From: Diprion similis
Lineage: Eukaryota; Arthropoda; Insecta; Hymenoptera; Diprionidae
NCBI RefSeq assembly: GCF_021155765.1
Contig: NC_060108.1
Span: 18,811,025 to 18,875,024, forward strand
Direction of reading: 5' to 3'
Length of the DNA: 64,000 nucleotides
Part shown: piece after piece, positions 25,790 through 38,310 of the stretch
Position numbering within the stretch: position 1 is the stretch's first letter
Layout: every line of letters begins with the position of its first letter
Translations under genes and position numbers: made by a program
The notes under the pieces: model-generated
The model's database searches: none
Told to the model about the DNA's origin: nothing
What the model saw: only the letters and a program-made list of their open reading frames with translations

Positions 25790-26220
25790 GGACATCTGTA
25801 TAGGGGTCCGTACCTCAGAAGAAAAAAACGAGACCCTTGTAGGATCACTTTGTTGTCCGTCCGTGTGTCTGCCCGTCTGTCAAGACCCTTTTCCTCAGGA
25901 AAGGATAGAGGTATCAAGTTGAAATTAACGTCAAATACGAAGGTCTACTGTCCCTTGGAAGGGTAAAAAATTCAAGCTTCTAAGTCAACGCAACCAAAAG
26001 ATACGATCATTTATATCACACATCTTGATACTCGCAAACTCACAAGTCAAAACCTATAGGTTTTACTTGCCGTTGACTTAGAATCATGAAATTTTTATAT
26101 AAGCAAGGTCTCACAGCACAAGTAGAAGAAAAAGTTTGAAAATAGTTAATTTCTAGTTACATCACGTAAAAATAAATAATCAAGTTTGTATCTTATTCTC
26201 ATCAAAATCATTTCCATCAA
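25790..26220. mobile_element. Probable dispersed repeat fragment
   Basis: This stretch has a distinctive tract of GTCCGTCC/GTCTG-type units at about 25,855-25,880, then AT-richer sequence without a frame. Its wording resembles, from memory, high-copy non-autonomous repeats seen in several insect genomes, but I cannot confirm this without a search. There are no terminal inverted repeats or coding remnant that I can see, so boundaries are approximate. Confidence 0.35.
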
Positions 26221-26952
26221 GTTACCTTATACCGGAACATGCAGGAGATGCTGCAAGCAGCCTCGACACGTGACAAGTTGAACTCGTACTCTCGGACGGG
26301 CTGTAGCATCGTTCTCTAATTGTCTCGAGTCTCTTGTATCTCTCGGGCAGTGAGCAAAGCAAAGCAAAGCTGCTTTCCGTATCGATTTCTTCTGAGACGT
26401 CTTCAGGCGTTGTGCCAACTGGTGACAGTCGCCCCCGGTAAAAACTCTTCGACATGGTAGCTACCTACTACCTATATTCCAGCGCGTTTCTACCGTGCCA
26501 CCTCATACCTGTCCCCCAATATTGCTTCCCGTATGGGTGGGTTAAGTGAGGTCAGGTTGGAATTGTGATTGGACTTGATCAAATCCAGGGTCGGCCGGCT
26601 GCGCCTCACGTGAGGCATCATCGCACCCTGCAGGCTGCAGCTTATCCTCCTCCTTCTCGCCGTTATACCGACATCGTGTCCTTGGTCGTCACCCACCAAG
26701 ACCTCCGATCGATACCGGCAATCCATCAGGTTCGAATCCCACGTCTCCTCGAGCGGTGCGAGAACACCTTTTTCCAAATTGTCGTCCAGTATATGTCCTT
26801 GAGGTCGCAATCCGGAAGTAGCCGGTGTTGGGACCGAAGAGAAAGGTACTCGGAGGGCGACGGATCATTATTACCAATCACTTCTGGCTGAGGGAACACG
26901 GTCGAAATTAGGTCGGGATCGATTGAACCACTGCTTGATACTCTCGTCTATG

Positions 26953-27260
26953 CCTACCTTAGAACTATGGAGGGTATAGGTGTAAGGAAAGTATCTGATA
27001 TGGGTTTTCAACGGAAACAATATTCACCAAAAAGCGACAAATAGTGGTTCGAAACGTCACCAAAATTACATTCATGAGCAATAAGGGTAACAATCTGATC
27101 GGCGATTAGTAATCAGGGTCAATCGGGGTTCAGTCCGAATGTCACTTTGTGGAACTTTTGCTGCAGCAACGCCATCTTAATTGTAGCCTCTACTTTACGG
27201 ACACTTTATGTACACGGAGATAGTTCTGTTTACCTTTACCCTCCATACTTAGAACCTAGG
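26953..27260. mobile_element. Possible small inverted-repeat element
   Basis: The left end 26,953-26,986 (CCTACC ... TATGGAGGGTATAGGT) is a diverged inverted match of the right end near 27,228-27,260 (ACCTTTACCCTCCATA ... CCTAGG). The interior lacks a frame. A second short inverted pair, both with a CGGAAAAAA ... CTCAACTT pattern, lies just to the right (about 27,324-27,415). The divergence makes this weaker than the element at 21,607. Confidence 0.4.
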
Positions 27261-29423
27261 TCAGTGTTGATTGGTCAAGGGAATTGCCGAGACGTGCTGA
27301 CGAATTGAGCACGATTTCCCTCGCGGAAAAAAGCCTCAACTTTTTTCTCATACGAATATAGCATTTATCTATAAGTTTGGGGTACAAATATACACCCAAG
27401 TTGAGAATTTTTTCCGTCAGGGTTACATCGAACGTTATTCGTTATTCGATATTACGTCAGGCTGTAGGTACTCCTTACTAAGATATTACCTTACTCCTTA
27501 CGGTTCGCCATACTCGCCCCTTCCACGATGTTTGCATAGTCAATTTACCAAGGCGAAGTATAATTCGGTTTCGTAGACGCTGCGATCGGGGGTTTTACCG
27601 TAAGCCGCTTTGGTTCTCGATAAGCTCGTAATCTTGATTGCATTTACCCGCTGGAACGGCCGTCGGCGATGGGCCTTTTCCATATCCACATGCGTCAGCT
27701 GCCCGCGATTGCTGCAGGTAGGTAGGTACCTATTCTGCATGCACCGATAGATCTACGAACAGAGCATAAAATCTATACGTTATTACTGCCTAACGATGTT
27801 AGGGATTATCTAGCTACAGCTGTGGAAAAATTGTTTGTGTCTTTTTCAGTTTGTAACATAAGCGTCATAGCGTTAAATAAATATTCATGTATATTTTAAC
27901 GATATATATATTTTTTTTTTTTTTTTGTCTTTATGTTTTTTTGACCTTTCGGCACGCGTTTACTCCGCAAATAACATTTGTTATTTATGATATTTCAACG
28001 AACGTATTCTACGGTGGTCAGGAATGACGAATAAAAAGTGTGAAAATATACGAGTGCCGAGTATACAACAACAACGACAATCACCGACACTTGAAATCAC
28101 TCGCTCGGTGCGTAAGAATTGTGTTGGAATTTTTCAACCGCGCTCAACGACCGTCGAATTCGTGTGAAATCAGGCTATGCCCTGCGAAGGATATGGGAAG
28201 CCTCGAAATCCTCTGGATATTTCAGGGAATTCAGAATCGTTGAAATATTTCTTGCTCCGTCTGAATCGGAAGTGGAAATGCTGCTTCTTCGCAGTTCGTC
28301 GAATTCGCGAGATTTTTTTGTTAGAAGTTGTAAAAATTTTCTTCCCACAATTGAGATTTCGCTCGTAATACGATAGTGACTTTCAACGTTATTTATCATT
28401 CTCTGAAGTGGATTGACAATGAAACAGATTCCGTCCCGGCCGCGGTAATAAAAAAAAAATCGATGATATATCGTATCCTACGACATATCCTACATTTCGC
28501 GGATTTCATTCGGAGGACTTCAGCGGCACATTTCACCGATACATAATAAATTGGCGAAAAAACTGTCCGTTCAATTAGTCAACGGGCAGGATATCGGGTC
28601 GTGTGTGTTTTACACGCTGTCGACGGGACGAATATTCGGCGTTTATAAAATCGATCTCTCTCACGAGGTTGAAGTGAGTCCACGTTCATCGTAACGAAAC
28701 ATATTGCTATTTTCTTAACTTCAAAATGTGTTTCCTTTTATAACAGTTCCACCAAATTTCAGAGAATTCAAAAATCGCAAAACAGCGTTTATCCCACAGC
28801 AAGAATCCTCGCGATAACATTACCAACTTCAACTCGATGCTCTTTCGTATCCCGCATCCACGGACGTGGAAAATTTGTTGAAATATCTCGGAACGTCCCA
28901 GGGTGAAAGGGTGACGCAAAGGCGAAGCGAACACGCGTGTCGTACGTAACAAACCGAAGGAGAAGGCGCAGCGTAGGTGGAGTAATACGTGCCCGGCTCG
29001 CGTGGAATTTAGCAACGACTTAACGTCGTCATCCCGCAGGCTTATGTCGGAACGAGGAACGGAGACATCCTACGGGACAGAGAGGAGGGGGAGAGGGGTA
29101 GGATCATCGAAATATCTCGCAGCCCTTATCGCGCCCTATCGAATTACCGCGCCCTTCCTCCACCCCGTGCATACACAGACTCACACCGTCTACGTCTCTG
29201 ATTGTGAGTGAGCCGATGTGGGGTGCGATTTACCCGCATGCGTGAAGGGGGTAGGTGGAGAGGATATGCAGGAGGAGCTGTAAGGCGAATTTACAGCGAG
29301 CGAGAGGACATAGAGCAGCTGACTATCGAGGTAATTTAGATCGGTGCCATCTCTGTAGGTTCCAGACCGTCTTATTCCCGCCATACACCCACGCCTGAAC
29401 GTGATATACGCGTGTTACACGTA

Positions 29424-29443
29424 GGTGTGTGTGTGTGTGTGTG
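29424..29443 (+). repeat. GT dinucleotide microsatellite
   Basis: Nine to ten GT units. Confidence 0.85.
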
Positions 29444-30669
29444 GACGAGGGAAAGCCCGCGCTATTTACCGGTTTAACAACCGGCGCTAGGGGTGTCGGT
29501 AGACGTTATAGTGGCTTGGTCTTATTGCCAATTACCACGTGTCGATATAACTCTGACAAGTGGCGCTCATTTGCACTCCTTTTATTATTATACGGTCTGT
29601 GTATGTATGTGCGATACGTTTATTTGCTTTTGTCGAGGAAGAATTCGGAAGACAAAGAGTATTTCTTCTGCTTTATCTTCTTTTTGCTCTGCTTTCAATC
29701 GCAATTATGGTACAGCAACCCGTTTTCAGACTCTATTATACACAGAGCTAAGGTGAACGGAAATTCGTCGAGTTGAAACGTTGTTTGTAACTGCGGGAAT
29801 GTTATACGAGAAAAATAATACGAGTAAATGATCATTTTTAAGATATCGGAGAAGAGTTGTATGTATAGGCACGTTGAGTTATTCGAAACCTCGATAAAAT
29901 TCGTTCCCATTTATGCGTTCTTCGAATTATTGGGAATTTAATATTGATATTCAAGCTGCACGATGTCAGGAATTTATTTATAATATAACCGCTTTTTATG
30001 ACGAGGAATCGGAAGGTTTGAATACTTTCAGCATCGAAAACAGCAAGATTTCTGATAAGAATTATAATTGCACATTGTATGAGAAAAGAATAAATTTTTT
30101 CTTTTTTTTCACCAGACCCTAAGCCCGTACCTTTGTACAAATACCTACTGATCATGTTTCGAATTTTGATTCGAAAGCAAAGAATTGTTTGCAAAAAAAA
30201 AACTCGACTGTCTTCTGCAAAACTTAAAAAAACAGATCGAAACCAACGAGACGAAGGGTTGGAATTATTCATCGTTCTGCATAACTCGCGATGGGTATAC
30301 CGGTGCATAATATTAAAGGCAGGTATGTAGGTACGACAAATTGTCCAAATGAGAGGGAAATGTATTCGTCACAGGGCTGACGGGTAAACGAATATTATAA
30401 GAGTTGACGTAATAATTTCTGTCCCTCGATCCCCGCGTGTATTCAACCTTTTCTTCAGCTCCTGCTTCTTCGTTTCTTATTCATATTCTTGTATTCTCCC
30501 AGCGTTCCAAAAAAATCAGTGTAATTCGCCAGGCGGATGAGGTCAGAGTTCTGAAGATAAATTCTACCCTCGGTATCCCTAATTTGTTCCACTCAGTTGG
30601 ATCAATGCTCTTAAAGACGGGGCTAATTCTGCGTAACGAGAAGCGCGAGAAACCGTGGAGGGTTATACC

Positions 30670-30720
30670 GTCGAGTCGAGTCGAGTCGAGTCGAGTCGAG
30701 TCAAGTCGAGTCAAGTGAGT
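30670..30720 (+). repeat. GAGTC pentanucleotide array
   Basis: About ten GAGTC units, the last few with GAGTC changed to AAGTC. The pentamer gives repeating Ser-Arg-Val-Glu in every frame, so open frames here are artefacts. Confidence 0.9.
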
Positions 30721-30865
30721 CGGGAGTGACCCGCGGCAGCGTAAAAACCGTGGAATAGGATTCTAATGGATACGGCGGTCGTTTGAGGAGTGTATGCCAC
30801 ACGGATAGGCCCCCGTATTATATACATATAGTAGGTATAAGGGTAGTGAGAAAAACTCTCTCAAT

Positions 30866-31120
30866 CTACCCTGGAACGGGCATTAGCAATCCATTTTCAA
30901 ATACAGCCCGGCAACCTGTGGCTATTTCCACCATCAAGAATTTTAGGTAATTAGCGTTTGACCAGACGACGAAGAGGGTGACGAAGACGATGATCAGTGT
31001 TTGAATTCTCCTCCTGGTTCGATCGTGTCCTTCGTTTCCAGCGGACTCTTGAATGCATAACGGGGTAGAATTCACGTCTTCAGGATCACTTTCCGTCGAC
31101 GGTTCGCGTTCCCCTTTCAC
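30866..31120 (-). CDS. Hypothetical short frame with one hydrophobic segment
   Basis: The minus-strand frame of 84 codons is bounded upstream by an in-frame TAA about eight codons before its GTG; there is no early ATG. The translation has an acidic, Asp/Glu/Ser-rich half, then a basic patch (RTRRR), then about 20 hydrophobic residues (roughly residues 40-58) that could span a membrane, and a short tail. The basic-then-hydrophobic order is protein-like, but I recognise no family, and no convincing splice acceptor or donor flanks it. It may be an exon of a membrane protein or a chance frame. Confidence 0.2.
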   Translation of the reverse strand: MKGEREPSTESDPEDVNSTPLCIQESAGNEGHDRTRRRIQTLIIVFVTLFVVWSNANYLKFLMVEIATGCRAVFENGLLMPVPG

Positions 31121-31484
31121 GTAGTTTCTCCCGCTTTATCTCCTCCACATATACGAGGGAGAACATGAAATGTTACTGCTGCAGGAATGTACATTTCTTT
31201 TTTATGTTTGTTTTTATTTATTCTTTTTTTTTCCTCCCACCCCCTTTCCGCTCGCGCCCGAGCGACGCCCCTATACGTAAGTTCTACTTTCCACGAAACT
31301 TTGTTATTTCTGTCACGACTGATGGACGGTCTTCAGAGACAGAGAGCGCCAGACAGATATTAAATACACGTGTAAGTATAGAGGGTGTCTCTCTCCACTT
31401 TACCCCTTCCACTTCTCCCATGGCGGGACAAATTGCCCTCCAAATATGAGACATGAGCGCTGAAAATAAAGCGACGAAAAAAAA

Positions 31485-31508
31485 AACAACAACAACAACA
31501 ACAACAAC
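31485..31508 (+). repeat. ACA trinucleotide repeat
   Basis: A short A-run followed by eight CAA/ACA units. Confidence 0.85.
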
Positions 31509-34500
31509 TCGACGAAGGAGGGGAAAAAATTTCCCCGATCATCGAGTACAGGCACAGTTTTAGGACGAATATAGGTATATACCTATATCAAAAGCTGCGA
31601 ACTCTCCGTGAAATAAATATTATAATGAAATTGGGTTCCAGATCGTAGTAGGTACATGCTGAACTTCAAAAATGTTTCAATTTTCATCAATTTTTTGTTA
31701 CGACGCGAAAGTTTAAGCTTTATGTATACATACAAGGACCAATTTAAAAATAAATTCTTTCCAAAACGATGTTATATATAAAACCCAATTATCTTGTACC
31801 TACCTTTTTACCCTCTCTCGCCGAGTAAATGGTTTATTTAACGCATCGATCGACAAGGGTACAGTGCATATACCCGTATACGTACAAAGAGCCGAGGCGA
31901 GAATGTTCGATAATGAGAGAAGGAAAAGGGATGAAAAAAAATTGGGGAAAAAAATTACATTACCGCGAAGAGGTTTTTGCCGTGATGTGGGTATACTACC
32001 TATCTCGAGTAAACGCTATTATACGCGGTGTAGTAGCTAGTAACGAACGGCGGCATAACTCGATCGGGTATGCTTGCGCGTGCAAGTACATTGTATATTA
32101 TATTGTATACGTATACACACCCATTTCCGGTGAAGCGATCTCATTCTGTTGACAGGCATGGTGGATTCCTTGAAAGCAATGAAATTGTTATTTCTCTATT
32201 ATGGAATCCTGCGGGTTAAATTTAAATTACCGTCAGTTCTTCGTTCGAGAATGTCGAAATAGTGAAATATAAAGTAGATACTCAAATATGTATGTATGTA
32301 CATATTTCGAACGACTGTACATAATATGTATATACGAGTGCTGCAAAGAATATCTTGGTGTAAAAATTCTGATTCGTTTGTAATTCGCATATATACCTTA
32401 TGTATCTACTCGCAGTGCAGCGCCTATTGGGACTTGAAAGTCTGCCAAGTTTAGACCTCTGGGGCTTGCCTTTATTGAGATAGACTGTATTGAATTTTCT
32501 CACTTTTACCAAATTGCACTTTACATTCTTATTTTTATCCAGGCACTCCGCGTTGTGTCGAAAATACACGTTCACATATATACATATATATACATACATA
32601 CGCACACACAATGCTATCTGTTTTTTATGCAAAAAAGAACAAGCTTTCCGGCTGAAGTACCCAATTTTACGAATACATATGTATTTGTGTATTATACGTG
32701 TCGATTCGAGAGAACAGCCTGGAGGATTGTAGAGGATAGGATTTTTGAGTGATCACCGCTTTTCTTCCGGCCAGGCTTTGTATATATGAAATTGATTTCG
32801 ATAGCATTTTTTCAATTTTTAATTTGTTTTTTTTTTTTACATTACTTTTAGACGTATCGAAGCTCGCAGAAGTGATCAGTCCTCCCGAAGTCGTGGAAAT
32901 TGTTGCAAGTAAAAGAGCGCGACAATTTTGCCAGAGGCTTATGACTTTGGCAAAAACATACAACCTGTTATGAATAGTCGATTTTCGGTAACTATATACG
33001 TGAATAACACAATAGAAACTTGATGCGATTTTTCAGACTCTGTCTACAAAAACAAAGAGATATATTGTTGGGATGTGTGCAATTGATTTCCGGAATGTCG
33101 AAACTGTGATCATAGATCATACAGGGTTGAAGGAAAAAAATCACGTACACCGTCGATTTGTTTTTTAATGTCCCTCAACTCTCCGCGAAGACTAAATGAA
33201 ATTACGAATGTAAAGTTTAATCTGGTAAAAGTGAAGGAAAATTCATTACCGCGGCATTTTCTGAAGAACGTTATAGAGTAAGCCCTAGAGGTCTGAAACT
33301 CGGCTGCAGCTTTCAGACCGAGCTGGGAGGTGCACATATAACATAACGCGTATAATAAACAGGGTTCGTAAACTTTTTGGAATCAAAAATTCCCCGAAAT
33401 AGGATTTTTCTAGTAACCCTTCAAGAAATATGCTGCTAATTAATGAAAGATTTTTTCGCACATTAATACTTATACCTTCAACATTATACCTGTAGTAACT
33501 ATAAATTTCTGTCTAACTATCAATTTGCAAACAACAGCCCATTTCATTTCTATAATTTTTTTTTTCTTCACATTGATAATACTTTGTATAAGAACGAGTC
33601 TATTTCTTCGACAGATTCAAAATTCCAGTCTTATTTTCGAAATTCCCTGAGTTTTCACGCGGTTTTCCAAGATTTCCCTGTACGTACGAACCGTAAATAA
33701 ACCACGTATATATATAGCTATACGACAGTAAAAAATTACAAAGGAATTGGAATTTCTCAACTGCAAATATACACGAATTTATATCGCTTACTGAAAATTG
33801 TTGAAAAGCCTCGTCTATACTTACATAATAAGGTTTAATCTCGAAAAGAGGCAGTCTGCTTGTATATAAGTATCGGGTTGACGGGAATCAACCTCTTTCA
33901 ATCCCGATTGAACAACGTTTCCCATCGACGTCTCTCAGGGGGTCCGATTCTCCCAGGGATGTGATAAAGTTGAGTTTTCATAAGCGGAGTTCGGTTTCCC
34001 GCTTATATTTTTAAAGGTCAGAAACACGCTACGCGACACATGTAATGTTCCGTCTTGGAAATACACTTTATTTTATACATTAAAATAATATTTTTTCAAA
34101 CTGTTGTTTTTTTTCCCCCCTTTAGCGTGTCGTTATCCGCTCCACTTGTTTCGTCTCCCTTTACCTTCTCCGTTTATATTATATACACATGTAGGTATAT
34201 GATAAATATGTGCATGGATCTGCCGGCGTCCTATCTCCACTGGAGATACAAATGTACGTCGAATCCTATACCTACACTTTATCCCGACCCCGAGATTTTG
34301 CCAAGTTGACGGGGATTTCTTTTCACGATCACGACACGACACGACATATATATATTATGGATTTTTTTCGTTAATTATATTATTGACTCAATGTCAGTGA
34401 ATATGACACGCGTGTGCGTCAAGTATACTGTATGCATTTAGAAAACGAAGAAAGGAAAAAAAAATAAGAAAAAAAAGCAGCAACTGTACCATTACCACGA

Positions 34501-35796
34501 AGCGAGTTTTCTCGAACCGTGTGACGAATATCGAAACCCTGTGTGAATTCGGAGACTTTCTTAAAGTGTGTACACGACCACCTTTTATCGCCTCCTTTTA
34601 TACATCCCCGCCTTTATTGCGACGTTGAAATACGACGATTTAGTCGGCACAGATTTTTCTTTTCTCGTGCTACATTTTCCCCTTATTCCGCTCTCTCTCA
34701 CTCTCTCTCTCTCTTTCTCTCTTTCTGATACTGCTTTTTTGTTATTCTATCGACGTCGGATTTTTAGATACACCGCGACGGTCCACCGCTACCCCGTATC
34801 AATATTGATTGAGACATTTTTTTCCTCTTCTCCCAAGACTTACTCAAGTCAAGTACAGTGTATAAGACTTACATTTGTAACTGCATTTTATTAACTCGTC
34901 CTCAACTTTTCTTTCGATTCGATCGGGCTGCAACTATCTTTTGAGAAACTGATAATTTTTTTTACAAAGTTCAAGCCAGAAAGTCGGTCACATGAACGTA
35001 TAGATTCACTTCAGACTAATAATTGAAAGTTAGATTTGGTTTATCGATCTAATTCTGAGGCAATTAAGATTCATCGTTACGTGTATAAAATATCAACTTA
35101 ATTATCATCAGCACTTCAAAAAGTTTAAACCCATATATCTATAAATATACATATAATTCGTTCGTTTCGTCATTGACTTTCTTTTCCGTTAGTCCGAGAA
35201 ATGGATTTTCACAGAAAGTGATTGAAGATCGTGATTGAATCTGTATAATCATCTCCGTTTCTCAAAGTTAGCTCATTACACCAATTCCCTTAATCAATTT
35301 GAAATTAATTACAATTTTGCCGTTATTCATAATTGCGGCGGGTGTTCTTTTCCCTCCAAACTCCCTTCTTTACAAAAAACGATGACGATTAAAAGTGTCT
35401 GATATTTTTCTATTTCCTCTCTGTTTCTCCCTCCCTCTGCCGATATCACGCTATCCGTCCTCACGAAATATCGAAAATTCGTTGTAATATGCGTTTTGCG
35501 GTTAATAGGTATTATACGTATGGTATACGCCTGATACGAATCCAACGATGGTTGAGTGCAGATTGCCGTTTGTTTGCAGGGTATTGAATAAATGGGGTCT
35601 CGATGAATTATTACAGGTTTGTTATACGTTGAATATCGAGCCCGATTTCCGCCGACCGCACCTTGGCCTTTCGGCTCTACGCTCTGTATACCCATATATA
35701 TAGATATACCGCGCTTTAACATCTAGGTCGTGGTTGATTTTCGACACTATATAAATATACTTGACTCGACCCATTCAAGCCAAAAATCCATTTATA

Positions 35797-35876
35797 CACC
35801 TGTAGGTACAAGCTCTTTATTAAGTTTTCGCAGTTATCCACCTGTAGGTACAAGCTGCTTATTAAGTTTCGCAGTC
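35797..35876 (+). repeat. 42-bp imperfect tandem duplication
   Basis: Two adjacent units begin CACCTGTAGGTACAAGCT and continue with TTATTAAGTTT and TCGCAGT. The second unit (from 35,839) has small differences, including one T fewer. It looks like a recent local duplication. Confidence 0.8.
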
Positions 35877-36605
35877 TTCCAGACACTCTGGTCTAAATGC
35901 CCAAAGTAAGTACTCGTGTCAGGTGAATTATTAACCGTCCCGCTGACGATCGACCTCTGGTGCCGCTTTCCTCCCCTGATGGGTATACCTCCGTAAGAAA
36001 ACGACTACGAACCCCCGGTGAAATTATTTCAGCCGCTAAGTACAAGCTGTAGACGAAGTAGACGGTTGCGCAGTCAGGGAGGCTCAAGGTTTCCCGGCGG
36101 ACCAGGAATTCCTGTACAAGTATTAAGTATTACCGTCACCGATCGGCGATGCCGGGTAGGTATATACACGTAAACGTATATACGTATATACGTACATATG
36201 TATTAGGTATATACCTACTGCGAAGGGCGATTCCGAACAAATAACCAGCTGAAATCTTATCGATCATTTCAAAGCGGGAATATAGTCTACCCGTTGTTGC
36301 CGATCACAAATCTCAACTCGTAATACATCCGAAATCGTGAGAAGAGAAGGAAAATGAAGGGAAAAGATGAAAAAGGAAGCTGACAGAGGGAGGGGGAACG
36401 AAGAAGAATTTACCGCACATCTCGGGGAAAGAAAATTGAACTCGCGCGGATTCTTTATCGAGCCTTCAGGGCCCTTTACCCTCTATTGAAAACGTCACTT
36501 TCATCTCCTGGTAACCCGAACGAATCGCGTAATCCCAAAGCGTCCCCCACACGATGCTCGATATGTTTATGGCACGCATTACGACCATCTAAATAGCCTG
36601 CACCG

Positions 36606-36607
<2 letters not shown>

Positions 36608-36651
<44 letters not shown>
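36608..36651 (+). repeat. AT dinucleotide microsatellite
   Basis: About 22 uninterrupted TA units, the longest pure dinucleotide run in the window; likely to be length-polymorphic. Confidence 0.95.
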
Positions 36652-36653
<2 letters not shown>

Positions 36654-38310
36654 TTTTGGGGCTGGTCGCGCTGATTAAAATCTGCTGCCGTAGCAGGTCA
36701 AATTGACTCTCCAAGAATACTGCTTAATCTTCTGCTTTTATTGATATTATAGAGGCAGCCGAAGAACTTTTACATTCCTTTGAAACGCTGGTAACTTTTT
36801 CTCATATAATAGCTGATACTTTCAAGTACGGCACTTCTCCCATTGAAGTCTTTCGAGAGATTGAACGAATTAGTCGGAAAACGATTCGATGAAAATATAT
36901 TTGTAGCTTGAAATTTGAACAGTGCAATTAATTTTTCAATATCAAAAGCAATAAGTTCTAAAAAGTTTCAGATTAGAACGTTTATTCGTTCTCACGATAC
37001 CGACTCACACGCATACTCACTTTAAATTTTCATTGTCCTTCGTCTTTCATATTGAATTCAACTTCCAAATCAATATAAAACTTATTATTATGATTGCGTA
37101 AAAAAATTAAAGATGTACTTCTTTATAAGCGAAACTTATAACTTGTTTTGTGCATGATTATAGATAGTTCCATTTCAATTATTAAGACCTGTTTTTACAT
37201 ACTTCAAAAAAAATTACGTCGCTCGAACAGAGAAAATCTTGGTAGATAACATTTATCTCGGAATTTCGACGCTGTAAAAATAAAATTGTATCATATTAGT
37301 TTAAACATTTATAATGTCAATAATACATGAAAGCAAAATTCTACGGGTAAACACATTTTTAGCCGAGAATGATGAAAATTGCGTTTTCCCGGGTCGGAAG
37401 GGTGGAGTGTTACAGAACGTGACTGAACTTATATTTCCTATAAAGTAATTAGCTAAGCTCAACTGTCGGCCTTAATCTTGCACGTTTCTCATCTACGTGT
37501 AACTTATGTAATTGTGTACGGACACACGCAGAATGCGAACCCACGCGTTTTTCCCAGCCACGATATAATAATATTATTATGCATTTATGTACGTTGTTGA
37601 AATTTCCATACCACGGCCATTTAGTAGGATGCGAGTCTCGTAATGCCGATAAAAAAGGTCCAGTAGAATTCTACATTTTTACTTTTGTTTAGCATTTTTT
37701 GTTCTTCGTTCGCTCGCGCGATGTTGGTATCTTTCAGCTACGTACATGCATTGCCAGCAGTGGCATATACTCGGTATCTTAATTCGAGGTGAAAAATATA
37801 CGGCTCGTTTGTCAACTCTCGCCACCAGTGATTTATTGGACACGGGTTATTTGAGGGCAAAAAATTTCTATTCTATTAACGCAAATTTATGTATACAGTA
37901 TACGGGTCGGCGTTTACTGTTCGCTATTCATTTATTTAGATAAAAATTTATTACATCCGTGTTTCATTGTTAATATTATTATCATCATTATATTTATATA
38001 GGGCATTTTTTTTCACCATAAGTTTAGAATACAACAATATCAACACTGACTTCAAGTAGCTTGAATTTAAAGCAAAGCTCAGAGTAGATCAGAAGTTTAA
38101 AGTGTTTCTTTCCTTTGTCACTCCGATCGACTTTAATACTATATATATATATATATGTATAACTTCTCGGAGGGTAATTAGCCGACTAATTATCTCAGCG
38201 AGACACAGTGCTTTACGAATTATATACAATTAGTTTTCGTCCCCAACTTTTCTTCCTTTAATCAGGATTTTAAGTGGAATACTTGTGGCTTCTACCTCCC
38301 AGGTTTGCGA

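Larger units (their letters stand above)
27261..38310. other. Non-coding DNA, no supportable gene
   Basis: The stretch contains T-runs, GT, GAGTC, ACA and AT microsatellites (listed), a 42-bp tandem duplication at 35,797-35,876 and an isolated 84-codon frame at 30,866-31,120 (listed separately). The last few hundred bases should include the 3' untranslated region of the AP-1 mu gene; minus-strand AATAAA hexamers occur at 37,931-37,936 and 37,947-37,952. Confidence 0.6.

Noticed and set aside
26345-26375. GTGAGCAAAG resembling the miR-87 seed
   Set aside because: Only the seed matches; it lies in a short GCAAA repeat with no hairpin.
26700-26780. tRNA-like B box (GGTTCGAATCCC)
   Set aside because: No matching A box, anticodon loop or acceptor stem can be drawn around it, so it is a chance motif.
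36690-36720. AAATTGACTCT resembling the start of insect miR-929
   Set aside because: Similarity stops after 11 bases and the flanks do not fold into a hairpin.
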